From NCBI RefSeq assembly GCF_004193775.1, contig NC_041004.1, forward strand, positions 31,892,411 to 31,956,410: a stretch of DNA of 64,000 nucleotides, read 5' to 3'. Below the pieces are notes generated by a model, which worked only from the letters and a program-made list of their open reading frames with translations, was not told the origin of the DNA and did no database searches. Position 1 is the stretch's first letter. Each line of letters starts with the position of its first letter. Origin of the DNA: Glycine soja (taxonomy: Eukaryota > Streptophyta > Magnoliopsida > Fabales > Fabaceae). A program made the translations under genes and the position numbers. Positions 12,828 through 22,764 of the stretch are shown here, piece by piece.

Positions 12828-13209
12828 TACCTAATTAAAACTAGAATTAAGACACAAAAACATGTGGAAAATTGTGCAACTCCTTGGTCAGCCAAGAGGC
12901 AGCCACAAGCCTAGAGTTTCCACCTTATTAAACCTTAATTTCTTCAAATTAAAACAAGTTGGGGCCTTTATTTTAACTAAAAAAATGTTAATAAAACCAC
13001 TCAACAAAGGTGGTACCCTCTACTCTTCTTGGAACATGGTGCAATTGATAATCTGAAGCTTCTCCACTTATAACTTGGGCCTAAATTCAAATAGCATGGT
13101 TAACACTTGTTGAAGAGGTTCCTTGGCCTTCTTTGTTCTAGGCCTTGCCATAGGTCCTCCAAGTCCTTCTAAAGGTTTCTTGCCCTTAGTCCTTGCCATG
13201 TCCTCATCA
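12828..13209 (-). repeat. Outer gypsy 3' LTR, second segment
   Basis: Continuation of the LTR split at 4305. Compared with the right LTR it lacks about 50 bp (the segment around 18803-18852, beginning CCATAGGTGG). It also encodes the C-terminal tail of the polyprotein. Confidence 0.85.
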
Positions 13210-14579
13210 CTCACTCTCTCTTCAAAAGGATTTGTCCTCAAATCAGCTTCTCCATCTGCATCAAAAGGAGTTAAGTCAGACACAATAAATGTAGTACTCA
13301 CATTATACTCACCGGGAAATTCAATCTTGTATGCATTGTCATTTATCCTTTCAAGAAATTGAAATGGACCATACTCTCTTGGTTGAAGCTTGGATTTCCT
13401 TTGCTCTGAAAACCTCTCCTTTCTCATGTGAACCCAAACCCAATCTCCAGGTTGGAAAACAACCTTTTTGTGCCCCTTGTTTGCTTGTCTAGCATAGCTC
13501 TCATTCCTCTTTTCAATTTGGGCCTTGACTCTTTCATGGAGCTTTTTCACATAGTCCGCTTTGGCTTGTCCTTCCTTATGCTTAAAAACTGAAATATCAG
13601 GCATTGGCAACAAATCAAGAGTTAGGGGATTGAAACCATAAACAACCTCAAAAGGAGAACAACTAGTGGTGCTATGCACAACCCTATTATAAGCAAATTC
13701 AATATGAGGTAAGCAAACTTCCCAATTTTTAAGATTCTTTTTCAAAATGATCCTTAGCAAGGTACCCAAAGTCCTATTCATGACCTCTATTTGTCCATCC
13801 GTTTAAGGGTGACAAGTAGTAAAAAATAGTAACTTAGTACCAAACTTTCCCCATAAGGTCCTCCAAAAATGGCATAGGAACTTGGAGTCCCTATCACTAA
13901 CAATGCTTCTTGGTAATCTATGGAGTTTCACCACTTCTTTGAAGAACAAATCCGCCACATGATTAGCATCATCAAATTTCCTACAAAGAATAAAATGAGC
14001 CATTTTAGAAAACTTATCAACAACAACAAATATGGAATCCTTACCATTACTTGTTCTAGGCAGCCCTAAAACAAAGTCCATTAATAAATCAATCCATGGA
14101 GAATTCGGAATTGGTAAAGGGGTATACAAACCATGAGGCATTACCTTTGACTTGACCTTTTTGCAAACAATACAACGCTCACAAAATTTCTGCACATCTT
14201 TCTTCATGTTAGGCCAATAAAAATGTTCTTTCAATGTATCTAAGGTCTTTTGGACCCCAAAATGCCTCATCAACCCACCTTTATGGGCTTCACACACAAG
14301 CAAGTTTCTAGTAGAACACTTGGGCACACATAATTTATTTTCTTTGAAAAGGTAGCCCTCATATCTATAAAAACCATCTTTAGAAAACTTTTCACAATTT
14401 TTGAAGATTTCACCAAAGGTGTCATCTCCTTCATACATTTCTTTCAAGCAATCAAATCCAATCATTTTTGTTTCAAGCATAGAAAGCAAAAAGTTCCTCC
14501 TTGACAAGGCATCTGCAACAATATTTCCTTTTCCCTTTTTATGTTTAATAACATAAGGGAATTGCTCAAGAAATTCCAC
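13068..14579 (-). pseudogene. Degenerate gypsy: RNase H tail and integrase
   Basis: Two open blocks in the same frame, separated by a stop at 13802-13804. The first (13803-14579) begins at the end of RNase H and has the integrase zinc finger ([10 protein letters not shown]) and catalytic segments LLMDF and SDRDSKF. The second (13068-13781) has the last integrase part, the GPF-type module and a tail that crosses the LTR boundary at 13209 into a basic motif (GGPMARPRTKKAKE). Coding into the 3' LTR is typical of CRM elements, whose tail takes the place of a chromodomain. A stop at 14580-14582 also separates this part from RT. It is non-functional as it stands. Confidence 0.85.
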
Positions 14580-15935
14580 CTATTTGGCATGCCTTTTGTT
14601 TAGCTTGCCTTGTCCCTTTAAGTATTTTAGGGACTCATGGTCACTATGGATCACAAACTCCTTGGGATAAAGATAGTGTTGCCATGTTTTCAACGCTCTC
14701 ACTAAGGCATACAACTCCTTATCATAAGTAGAATAGTTAAAGGTAGGACCACTTAATTTTTCACTAAAATAAGCAATTGGATGGCCTTCTTGTAACAATA
14801 CAGCCCCAATCCCAACATTTGAAGCATCACATTCAATTTCAAAAGATTTTGAAAAATTTGGCAAAGCAAGTATGGGGGCATTGGTTAACTTTTGCTTAAA
14901 AGCATTGAAAGTTTCTTCTTGTTTCTCCCCCCATTTGAAAAAAACATTTTTTTTAATTACCTCATTCAAAGGTGCTGCCAAGGTACTAAAATCCTTCACA
15001 AATCGCCTATAAAAACTTGCTAGGCCATGAAAACTTCTCACCTCGGTCACACTTTTAGGTGTGGGCCACTCTTGGATAGCCTTGACCTTTTCTTCATCAA
15101 CTTGAACCCCTTTGGAACTCACTACAAAACCAAGAAACACAACATGGTCTTTGCAAAAAATGAATTTTTCAAGGTTAGCATACAATTGTTCCTTCCTAAG
15201 CACACACAACACCGATTTTAAGTGTGCAACATGCAAATCAAGGGTTGTGCTATAAACAAGGATATCATCAAAGTACACCACCACAAATTTACCAATGAAT
15301 TCTCTCAAAACATGGTTCATTAATCTCATAAAAGTGCTTGGTGCATTAGTCAAACCGAAAGGCATAACTAACCATTCATATAATCTATATTTAGTTTTGA
15401 AAGCGGTTTTCAATTCATCTCCTTCTTTATTCCTTATTTGATTGTAACCACTTTTCAAATCAATTTTGGAAAAGAAACAAGCACCATGCAATTCATCAAG
15501 CAAATCATTAAGTCTAGGTATTGGATACCTATATTTAATGGTAATATTGTTTAAAGCTCTACAATCGGAGAACATCCTCCAAGAACCATCTTTTTTTGGA
15601 ACCAAAATTACTGGGATAGCACATGGACTCATGCTATCTCTTACCCATCCCTTACCAATGAGTTCTTCCACTTGTCTTTGGATCTCCTTGGTCTCTTGAG
15701 GGTTGCTCCTATAAGCTGGCCTATTAGGCAAAGAAGCTCTCGGCATGAGATCAATTTGATGCTCAATTTCCCTTAATGGTGGCAACCTACTTGGAACACT
15801 TGATGGAAACACATCCTCAAATTCCTGTAAAAGAGTTTTCACACCAGAAGGCAATTCAAAGTTGTCAAAAGTGTTAGTGGTCAAAACATAATTTTTGCAA
15901 ATTAACAAGTATAGGGGCTGTTTTGAATGAAACAA
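14580..15935 (-). pseudogene. Degenerate gypsy: reverse transcriptase and RNase H
   Basis: A 451-codon open block with the RT core: [38 protein letters not shown] and the catalytic YFDDILVY. It is followed by RNase H starting at [10 protein letters not shown]. It ends at a premature stop. The match to the young element is strong across the block, so both belong to one lineage of different age. Reverse transcription would have taken place in the cytoplasmic particle. A frameshift separates it from the protease part, which lies in another frame. Confidence 0.87.
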
Positions 15936-16740
15936 CCCTTTGACCTCTCCTTTTTGTAGCTATAAAATTCTCCCTCACTTCAAGTGTTTCACTTATCTTT
16001 TTCCTTTCTTGTACTTCCCTCTTTTTTTCTTCACTTTTTGAACTCTCAAGTATTTGGCTCTCTTTTTCTTTTTCTCTCTTTTCTTGAAGAATTTTCTCTC
16101 TCATTTTTCTTTGACCCTCACACACTTCTTGTTGACTCAATGGTTTAAGCACTATCTTTGTGCCTTGATGCGTGAAAGAGATCTTGTTGGTGAAACCATC
16201 ATGATTAGCCCTCTTATCAAATTTCCATGGTCTCCCCAAGAGTAAATGGCTGGCCTTCATAGGAACAACATCACAAAGAGCCTTATCATTGTACTTTCCA
16301 ATGGAAATATCCAACTCCACTTGCTTCCTTACTTGCACCTCTCCATCCTCACTAAGCCATTAAAGCTTATATGGCTTAGGATGTGATTTTGTGACTAAAT
16401 TCAATTTAGACATAAGTCTTGCACTTGCCACATTGGTACAACTCCCTCCATCAATGATCACCATTCAAACTTTGCCATTGATCAAACATCTAGTGTGAAA
16501 AATATTTTCTCTTTGACTTTCCTCTATAGACTTCAATTGATGGCCAAGTAACCGCCTAACCATCAACAATTCTCCCTCCGGTGTTTTCTCCACTTCCTCC
16601 TCATCATCCTCACTCTCTTCTCCCTTTTCAACTTCGGACTCACTAATCTACTCTCCATCTCTAAGAATCATGGCTTTCTTGTTAAGGCACTCATATGCAT
16701 AATGTCCCAAGCCTTGGCACCGAAAACACTTCACATTTTG
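15874..16740 (-). pseudogene. Degenerate gypsy: zinc knuckle and protease region
   Basis: The minus strand encodes a CCHC-type knuckle (CFRCQGLGHYAYEC, near 16725), then an acidic linker and the protease active-site segment IIDGGSCTN near 16455, in the same place as MDSGSC in the young element. In-frame stops occur near 16650, 16475 and 16360. The open remainder (15874-16338) holds the protease C-terminal part and a Lys/Glu-rich linker to RT. Confidence 0.75.
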
Positions 16741-16749
16741 GCTCTTTTT

Positions 16750-17646
16750 TTAGGATTGTTCTTGGAATTTTGGAGGAGTTTTTGATGGTATGGGTGCTGC
16801 ATTAGAGGTAGCAGCCCATTTACTCTTGTCCTTCCAACTAGAAGAACCATAATTAGTGGAACTCCTTTTGGCCACACCTTTCCTCTTCAATTGTTGCTCT
16901 ACTTGGATTGTTTTGTGAAGCAAATCCTCCATTTCAAAAATTTTTTGCAGCTCAACAACATCACATATATCATTATTTAAACCACTAAGAAATCTAGCCA
17001 TAGTTACCTCTTCATCCTCTTCTATCTTGGCTTGAATCATGAGCACCTCCATTTCTTTATAGTATTCCTCAACTCCTTTGCTACCTTGGGAAAACTTTTG
17101 AAGTTTGAATTTTAAGTCCCTAGTATAACTTGCCGGCACATACTGCTTCGTCATGATCCTTTTCATCTCAACCCAAGTTTCCACCAAAGGCTCCCCATTT
17201 CTAGCTCTCTCCCTTTGCAATTTGTTCCACCACACAAGAGCATAATCTGAGAATTTCGAGACTGCTAGCTTCACTTTTTGGGCCTCCTCATAGGTGTTAC
17301 ATGAGAAGATATGATATATCTTGAGCTCCCACTCCAAATATGCCTCCGGATCACTTTTTCCTTTAAAGGAAGGAATGTTGAGCTTGACTCCTTTAATTCG
17401 GTTTGACCTTGGACCACTACCATTTCCTCCTCTCCTTTCTTCCTCATGATGTTCACGATTCTCTAATCGCTCAATTCTTTCATACAACTCCTCGTTGTTC
17501 TCTCTCAATAGTCTTTGCATTTGAACATTGAGAGCATCCAACAAGAATCTTTGTGCCCCATCCAATTGATGTTCACCACCCCCTGAAATATTCAAAATAA
17601 AAAAATAATAATAGTTATAAAGAAAATAGAACCTCACCACACTCAA
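16750..17646 (-). pseudogene. Degenerate gypsy: gag
   Basis: 298 open codons with the retrotransposon gag fold core (IPSFKGKSDPEAYLEWELKI, about residues 93-112; [39 protein letters not shown]). Gag would assemble the virus-like particle. The first about 22 residues are probably not native. A stop just after the domain separates it from the zinc knuckle. Confidence 0.85.
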
Positions 17647-18165
17647 GTGTATCTCTCAAATATGGCTTCTTTATTTTTAGTTTTGTGCACTCTTGCCTTT
17701 TTCTACTCTAGAATTCTCCTTGAGTTCTAAAGCTATTCAAGAGAAAGTTTACACAAAGTTCAACCACCAATTTGTGACAAGGAAAAGGCTTAGGGTTAGG
17801 CTAACAAAGGCTTAGAACAAGGATAAAAATTCCAGCAACTACACAATGGGATTTTTTTTTGAAGGAATTCAACTTCAGAGTTTGGTAATTCAAACCTTCT
17901 ATCAACCAATTATATTACCTTCAAGAATTTTTTAAAGCTATTATAGCATGAACCATTCAGCACAAATAATTTTTTTAAAATAAGTTTATGCCTTTTTTTT
18001 AACAAGAAATTAAAGGCCTAATTTTTGCAATGGTTCAGCCTCAATAAAAAATAGCATGAACAAGGTAATATAAAATGGCAAAGAAGAAATTAAAAGGATG
18101 TTACCAAGAAATTTCAGCCCAAGCAATCTTGAAAAACCCTTGAACCGGAGCTCTAATAACTAAAA
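17647..18165 (-). other. Leader of the degenerate gypsy element
   Basis: Untranslated region between the 5' LTR and gag. A degenerate primer-site remnant (TTAGTTATTAGAGC on the minus strand) lies at about 18150-18163. No gene is seen. Confidence 0.5.
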
Positions 18166-19102
18166 TGATGTAAACTCATTTGCACAAAGGTTGAGGATGG
18201 ATCTTCAAAGGTTCTTTTTTTGTACTTGTATGAAAATTCAGAAAATGGACTGGATAAGGAGAGAGAAAGTGGCGAGTTTACGGAGGACTGAATGGAAGGA
18301 ATATAGTTCAAAGTCTGAATGTGTTTGGATGGAGAATGATGGTTTAAAATGATGAAGAATGTGGTTGGAAGAATCACTCTCTGAAATTGGTGTCACACAC
18401 AAGGTGGTGTTCCTTGATAAACCAATTTCTTGAATCACTCAAGTAACTAAGAAGATTCACTCTCACACTTTAGAAGGTGATTAAAAACTCAATTCAAGGT
18501 CTGTTGTCTTCTCCTCTTATTAGAAAATGCGCAGCCCATAAATAGGAATGACATCAAGTTGGTTACAAAAGCGAGAAGATGAAATGATCACCAATAACAA
18601 CAATTGATGGTGCCATTATACCTAATTGAAACTAGAATTAAGACAATAACAACAATTGATGGTGTCATTATACCTAATTAAAACTAGAATTAAGACACAA
18701 AAACATGTGGAAAATTGTGCAACTCCTTGGTCAGCCAAGAGGCAGTCACAAGCCTAGAGTTTCCACCTTATTAAACCTTAATTTCTTCAAATTAAAACAA
18801 GTCCATAGGTGGTGAAAATCCAAAGACAATTGAGAGCCACTTTAACACAAGTTTGGGCCTTTATTTCAACTAACAAAATGCTAATAAAACCACTCAACAA
18901 AGGTGGCACCCTCTACTCTTCTTGGAACATGGTGCAATTGACAATCCGAAGCTTCTTCACTTGTAACTTGGGCCTAAATTCAAATAGCATGGTTAACACC
19001 TCTTGAAGAGGTTCCTTGGCCTTCTTTGTTCTAGGCCTTGTCATAGGTCCTCCAAGTCCTTCTAAAGATTCCTTGCCCTTAGTCCTTGCCATGTCCTCAT
19101 CA
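18166..19102 (-). repeat. 5' LTR of the degenerate gypsy element
   Basis: 937 bp, intact in outline, starting TGATGTAAAC and ending CTCATCA, followed by the ATTAT target duplication. It differs from the left LTR by many substitutions and a roughly 50-bp indel, so the insertion is much older than the element nested in its partner. Confidence 0.88.
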
Positions 19103-19107
19103 ATTAT

Positions 19108-20533
19108 CTTGGGCATAAAATTCAAAATGAGATGATCTATCTTTTAGCCCATAGTGTTAAAAGTTTCATCATAATAGTCATTAAAAAGGTCAAATACTTT
19201 TCTGTAATTCTTGGTTGCACCCCTGATGTGAGTCATCAAGAACAAATGACTCTAATAGTATGATGTGTAAATATGTCAAATAAGAACATAAAAATTCAAG
19301 AGTACTTTTTAGAGTTTTTAAAAGTAGATGACACATCTGGATTGAGACTTTTTGATGAGTTACAAAATGTGTTGAAGTCTCTTGATCTTAATGTTGATGA
19401 TGTGAGGGATCAAGGTTATGATAATGGTTCTAATATGAAAGGAAAGCAACAAGGAGTTAAAAAATGGTTTCTTGAAATAAACCCAATAGCATTATATATG
19501 TTATGTGCTTGTCATAGTCTTAATCTAACTATTAGTGATACATTCTTGTATTAAAGTTATTCCTTTTATTGAAGTTGTTCAATGCATATATTCATTATTT
19601 TCAAGTTCTACAAAAAGATGGAAAATTTTGCTTGATAATGTTCCTGTATTAATAGTAAAATCTTTGTCTAATACTCATTGGAAGAGTCGAATTAAAAGTG
19701 TTAAAGCTATTAGATTTCAAGGTCCCCAAATAAGATTGGCTTTGTTGGAATTACAAAAATCTTGTGATGATGCCAAGTCTATGTGCATTGGCACTACCAT
19801 AAAACAATTAAAAATGTATTGTTGTATTTTGAAAAGTATAGAGATGAAGGCTTCACATTTAGTATGAATATTGCTAAAAGTGTTGCCATTGATATGGATG
19901 TCGAGCCTATACTTCCAACAAAACATCGTGTTATTAGAAAGAAAAAAAACAATTTGATGAGAATAATCAAGATGAAGAAATCCAGTCAATTGATGAGTCG
20001 TGTAGAATTAATTATTTTTTAGTTATTGGTGGATATGGCAATTACTACTTTAAAGAATAGATTTGAGCAATTAAAAATATTTGAAATTGCTTTTAGATTT
20101 CTGTTTGATTCAAAGAAGTTAATGTCATTAAATGTGGTGCTGATGTTCACTCTACCTTTTCTCATGGTGATTCATCAGATGTCATTTTAGATTATTTTTT
20201 TCCTCTAAATTGAAAGTATTAAAAATGACTTTGCCTGATGAGTTAATCTCAATCATTGAAATTCTCGAGTTTGTCAAAGCTGCAGATTATTATCCAAATG
20301 TTTTAATTGCTTATAAAATTTTATTAATTGTGCATGTGATTGTAGCATCAACTGAAAGAAGTTTTTCAAAATTAAAATTAATAAAAACCTAGTTGAGGTC
20401 ATCAATGTCACAAGAAAGATTGAGTGATTTGGAAATTTTATCTATTAAGAAGGATATGTTAGAAAATATTGATGTTGATGTTATCATTAATGATTTTGTT
20501 TCTTGGAATGCTCTAAGAAACTACTTTTTGTGA
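19108..20533 (+). pseudogene. hAT transposase pseudogene, C-terminal part
   Basis: This continues the frame broken at 3799: [10 protein letters not shown] directly follows the duplicated target site. It carries the RNase H-like transposase core ([32 protein letters not shown] with its conserved Asp; LCACHSLNL) and ends with the hAT C-terminal dimerisation segment (STERSFSKLKLIKT, then SQERLSDLEILSIKK). The frame is broken by stops near 19255, 19552, 20021 and 20390 and by frameshifts around 19840-20200. It ends at a TGA at 20531-20533. Together with 2886-3799 it represents one gene of roughly 2.3 kb. Confidence 0.8.
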
Positions 20534-20717
20534 TAATTTATGTATTTTGTTTTGTAGATGATAGGCGAAGCGAAAATTTTACAAGAGAAAAATTTTGCTC
20601 ATGATAACATAGGAGTTGATTAAAGAAAAAAGATAATGCATATTTATAAAATTGGTTAAAACTTTGTTAGTCACTAGCTAAATGCAATAAGCCATATAAT
20701 TTTTAATTTTGACTCTT

Positions 20718-20790
20718 TCCGTTGTAGTCTAGTTGGTTAGGATACTCGGCTCTCACCCGAGAGACCCGGGTTCATGTCCCAGCAACGGAA
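20718..20790 (+). tRNA. tRNA-Glu(CTC)-like sequence, T-arm altered, followed by CCA
   Basis: This folds as a full tRNA. The acceptor arms TCCGTTG and CAACGGA pair perfectly, the anticodon stem is CTCGG/CCGAG, and the anticodon CTC is at 20752-20754. From my knowledge of plant tRNA-Glu, the only differences are in the T-arm: the loop reads TTCATGT (expected TTCGAGT; positions 57 and 58 changed) and one stem base is changed (A at 20781). These changes damage the B-box promoter, so transcription is doubtful. The next three bases are CCA, which plant nuclear tRNA genes do not normally encode, and they are also the first bases of the pararetrovirus terminal repeat. It may be an old tRNA gene at an insertion site or a DNA copy of a mature tRNA. 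Confidence 0.8.
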
Positions 20791-20849
20791 CCAGAGATCA
20801 GCGGAGTAGGGATCAACGGACAAATAGGAAGTAAGAATGCAAAATGATA
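20791..20849 (-). repeat. Pararetrovirus terminal repeat, distal copy
   Basis: Starts CCAGAGATCAGCGG and ends AAAATGATA. It matches 28699-28758 with five substitutions and one 1-bp indel. Confidence 0.85.
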
Positions 20850-21002
20850 AAAGGAAATTGAAATTAAAATTTTTACAACAAGTATCAAGGGCACACCAGA
20901 GACCGGCTTACAAATCCCAGGTTTTCATAAACAAAGAAACCGAAGTGGCGGCAGAGCCGCACAGGATCGGTACAAGAGGGAGAGGGGAGACGGATGAGAA
21001 AT

Positions 21003-21018
21003 AGAAATTTATTAAAAC
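21003..21018 (-). terminator. Pararetrovirus poly(A) signal
   Basis: The minus strand carries AATAAA within AGTTTTAATAAATTTC, roughly 110 nt downstream of the TATA box. In pararetroviruses a poly(A) signal shortly after the transcription start is bypassed once and used on the second passage, giving a terminally redundant RNA. Confidence 0.6.
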
Positions 21019-21114
21019 TTGAAAGAAGCGCTTACAAAAGTTGTTCTTTCAGAGCACCTCCTCTCAGAAACCTAAAAAATGACCAAATGAAAGGGTGCCT
21101 CACAATATGGTTGA

Positions 21115-21135
21115 GGACTCCTTATATAGCCAAAA
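21115..21135 (-). promoter_or_regulatory. Pararetrovirus core promoter (TATA box)
   Basis: The minus strand reads GGCTATATAAGGAGTCC, very like the TATATAAGGA core of caulimovirus transcript promoters. Upstream (about 21140-21260) are several TTGAC and GGTCAAA-type motifs resembling W-boxes. The spacing to the poly(A) signal and primer site fits a pregenomic RNA promoter. Whether it still drives transcription is unknown. Confidence 0.65.
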
Positions 21136-21294
21136 TTATTTGACCGGTAGTTGCCGGTAGTTTTGACCGAAACTATTTGACTGTTTGCTACAAAACAATT
21201 AGTTTTGACCGGGACTTATTTGCTACAGGACAGGTAGTATTGTCCAAAATTACAAATTAATTACATACAGACGGTCTTGTAACCGAAATTACTG

Positions 21295-22764
21295 TTAATC
21301 TAAACAAATACCAAAACAATCATCTTCGTTTTGGTAAAAAGGGTCTTCTTCTTCTTCAGCAGAGCTTGTTTCTTCCTTCTTTGAGGATGAACCTTCTTCC
21401 TCTTGCTGTAACATTTGCAGAACTTCCTTAAGGTTTTTAGTTAGGATCTCTTTAGATTTTGATCCTGCTAAAAATGCTGCCAGATGGGACTTTTGATTTA
21501 AAAACACAGAAGTTTCTGGATCAGTTGCTTTGAGGAATTCTGGATAGGATTTGAACCAGAGTTTCACTTGTTTTGGATCTGCTTTGGATGAGTTGAATTG
21601 AGTCCACCATTTTACAAATGCATGTCTTTGCAGTGATGGATATTAGTTTGTTTTTTCGGTCTTATTGTAACGATACTGCCATGAGAAAATCCATGACAGA
21701 GCAAAACTGAAAAAATATTTAAGATCTGCTGGAATTCGTGATTCTTGAGAATTGTATTGTTTGTCAAATTGAGCAAATCCTTGTTGGACTGTTTCCGGGA
21801 ATATTTCTGGAATTGGTCCAAAGAAAGCCCACCATTGTAAAAACCAATTTGGAAAATTATAAATTGTGTTGGTTTCGAAATATATCAGCCATGAATGCTT
21901 GAAGCGGGTATTTTGGTGCCAAAAAATCTTAGTCCAAGCATCAATATAATCCCAATAGGTATAACCTACTGGGTCAAATGATACTGAAAATCTCTTTCCT
22001 TTGTTTAAGTCCGAACCAAAAATGTCTTGGTTGAAGAACTTTAGTATTTGGATTGTTGAGTGGGTGTTCAATGTTTGGTCTTTTGGGTCTTTGAAATGTT
22101 TGATACACACTAAATTTGAGTCTACCAAAATTAATTCATAAAAAGTCCATGACTTCAGGATGGTAGTTGGTTTGTAGTGAAATCCTGACGGGAAAGCCTT
22201 GGTTGTTGCCTTAAATGGGTTTTTGTCCCAAAATCCAGGTTCCATCTGCAAAACAGTTGAAAATTTATTTTTATAAATATAATTGCTAGTTTGTTTGGTA
22301 GGTGGTGTTTGTACTTTGGCTAGGGGTAGTTTCCCTTTAGGATTGGTAGTTGTTTTGGTCATTGATGTATTTTGGATCATTGTTTGTAAATTTGATTCAG
22401 AATCATCGTCAAATTCTAAGGCAATATCTGCCCAAGATTTTTTTATTATTTTCGGAAATTTGGTTAGACCCATGTCTTGAAGGGCCTGAAGGGTTTCAAT
22501 TGGCCAGGCATAGTCAGCCGATGTTTGTTTGGCGGTTGCCGGTTTGGGGGATTCCTGAGTGGATGACTTAGGTTTGACTGAGATAATCTGGGTCGATGAC
22601 CCTTCAAAATTGGTTTTCTGGGTGGATGACCCAACCTAGGTTGGTGACCCAGAAGAAGTTGATGATTTTTTAGTGGACAACTCCGGTAGAGCCAGCCTAG
22701 ATCCTTTTCCTGTACTTCGACCTCCTCTCAGGGAGGCTCCTGATGCCTTAGGAGGCATTACCAT
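21295..22764 (-). pseudogene. Pararetrovirus second ORF, function unknown
   Basis: The frame starts at ATG 22764, overlapping the end of the polyprotein ORF (stop at 22748-22750) by 17 nt, which suggests reinitiation or leaky scanning. The first 80 or so codons are Ser/Thr/Lys-rich with repeated SSTQ units. An in-frame TAG lies at 22636-22638. The frame is then open from 22473 to 21643, where there is a second stop, and the same frame resumes as 21567-21295 with an acidic, Glu-rich C-terminus. The middle is aromatic-rich with many Trp and Phe. I do not recognise a domain. A second ORF of unknown function is known from florendoviruses. It is non-functional as it stands. Confidence 0.65.

Larger units (their letters stand above)
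3800..19102 (-). mobile_element. Degenerate Ty3/gypsy retrotransposon (CRM-like), host of a nested element
   Basis: This is a full-length but decayed LTR element on the minus strand. On the window strand both LTRs start TGATGTAAAC and end GTCCTCATCA. The target duplication ATTAT is seen at 3795-3799 and 19103-19107. The left LTR is split by the younger gypsy element. The internal region (13210-18165) encodes gag, protease, RT, RNase H and integrase in broken frames. A purine tract (GAAGAGAGAGTGAG on the minus strand) lies just before the 3' LTR. The primer site after the 5' LTR is degenerate. The polyprotein frame runs into the 3' LTR, as in CRM-type chromoviruses. It is inserted in the hAT transposase gene. 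Confidence 0.85.
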
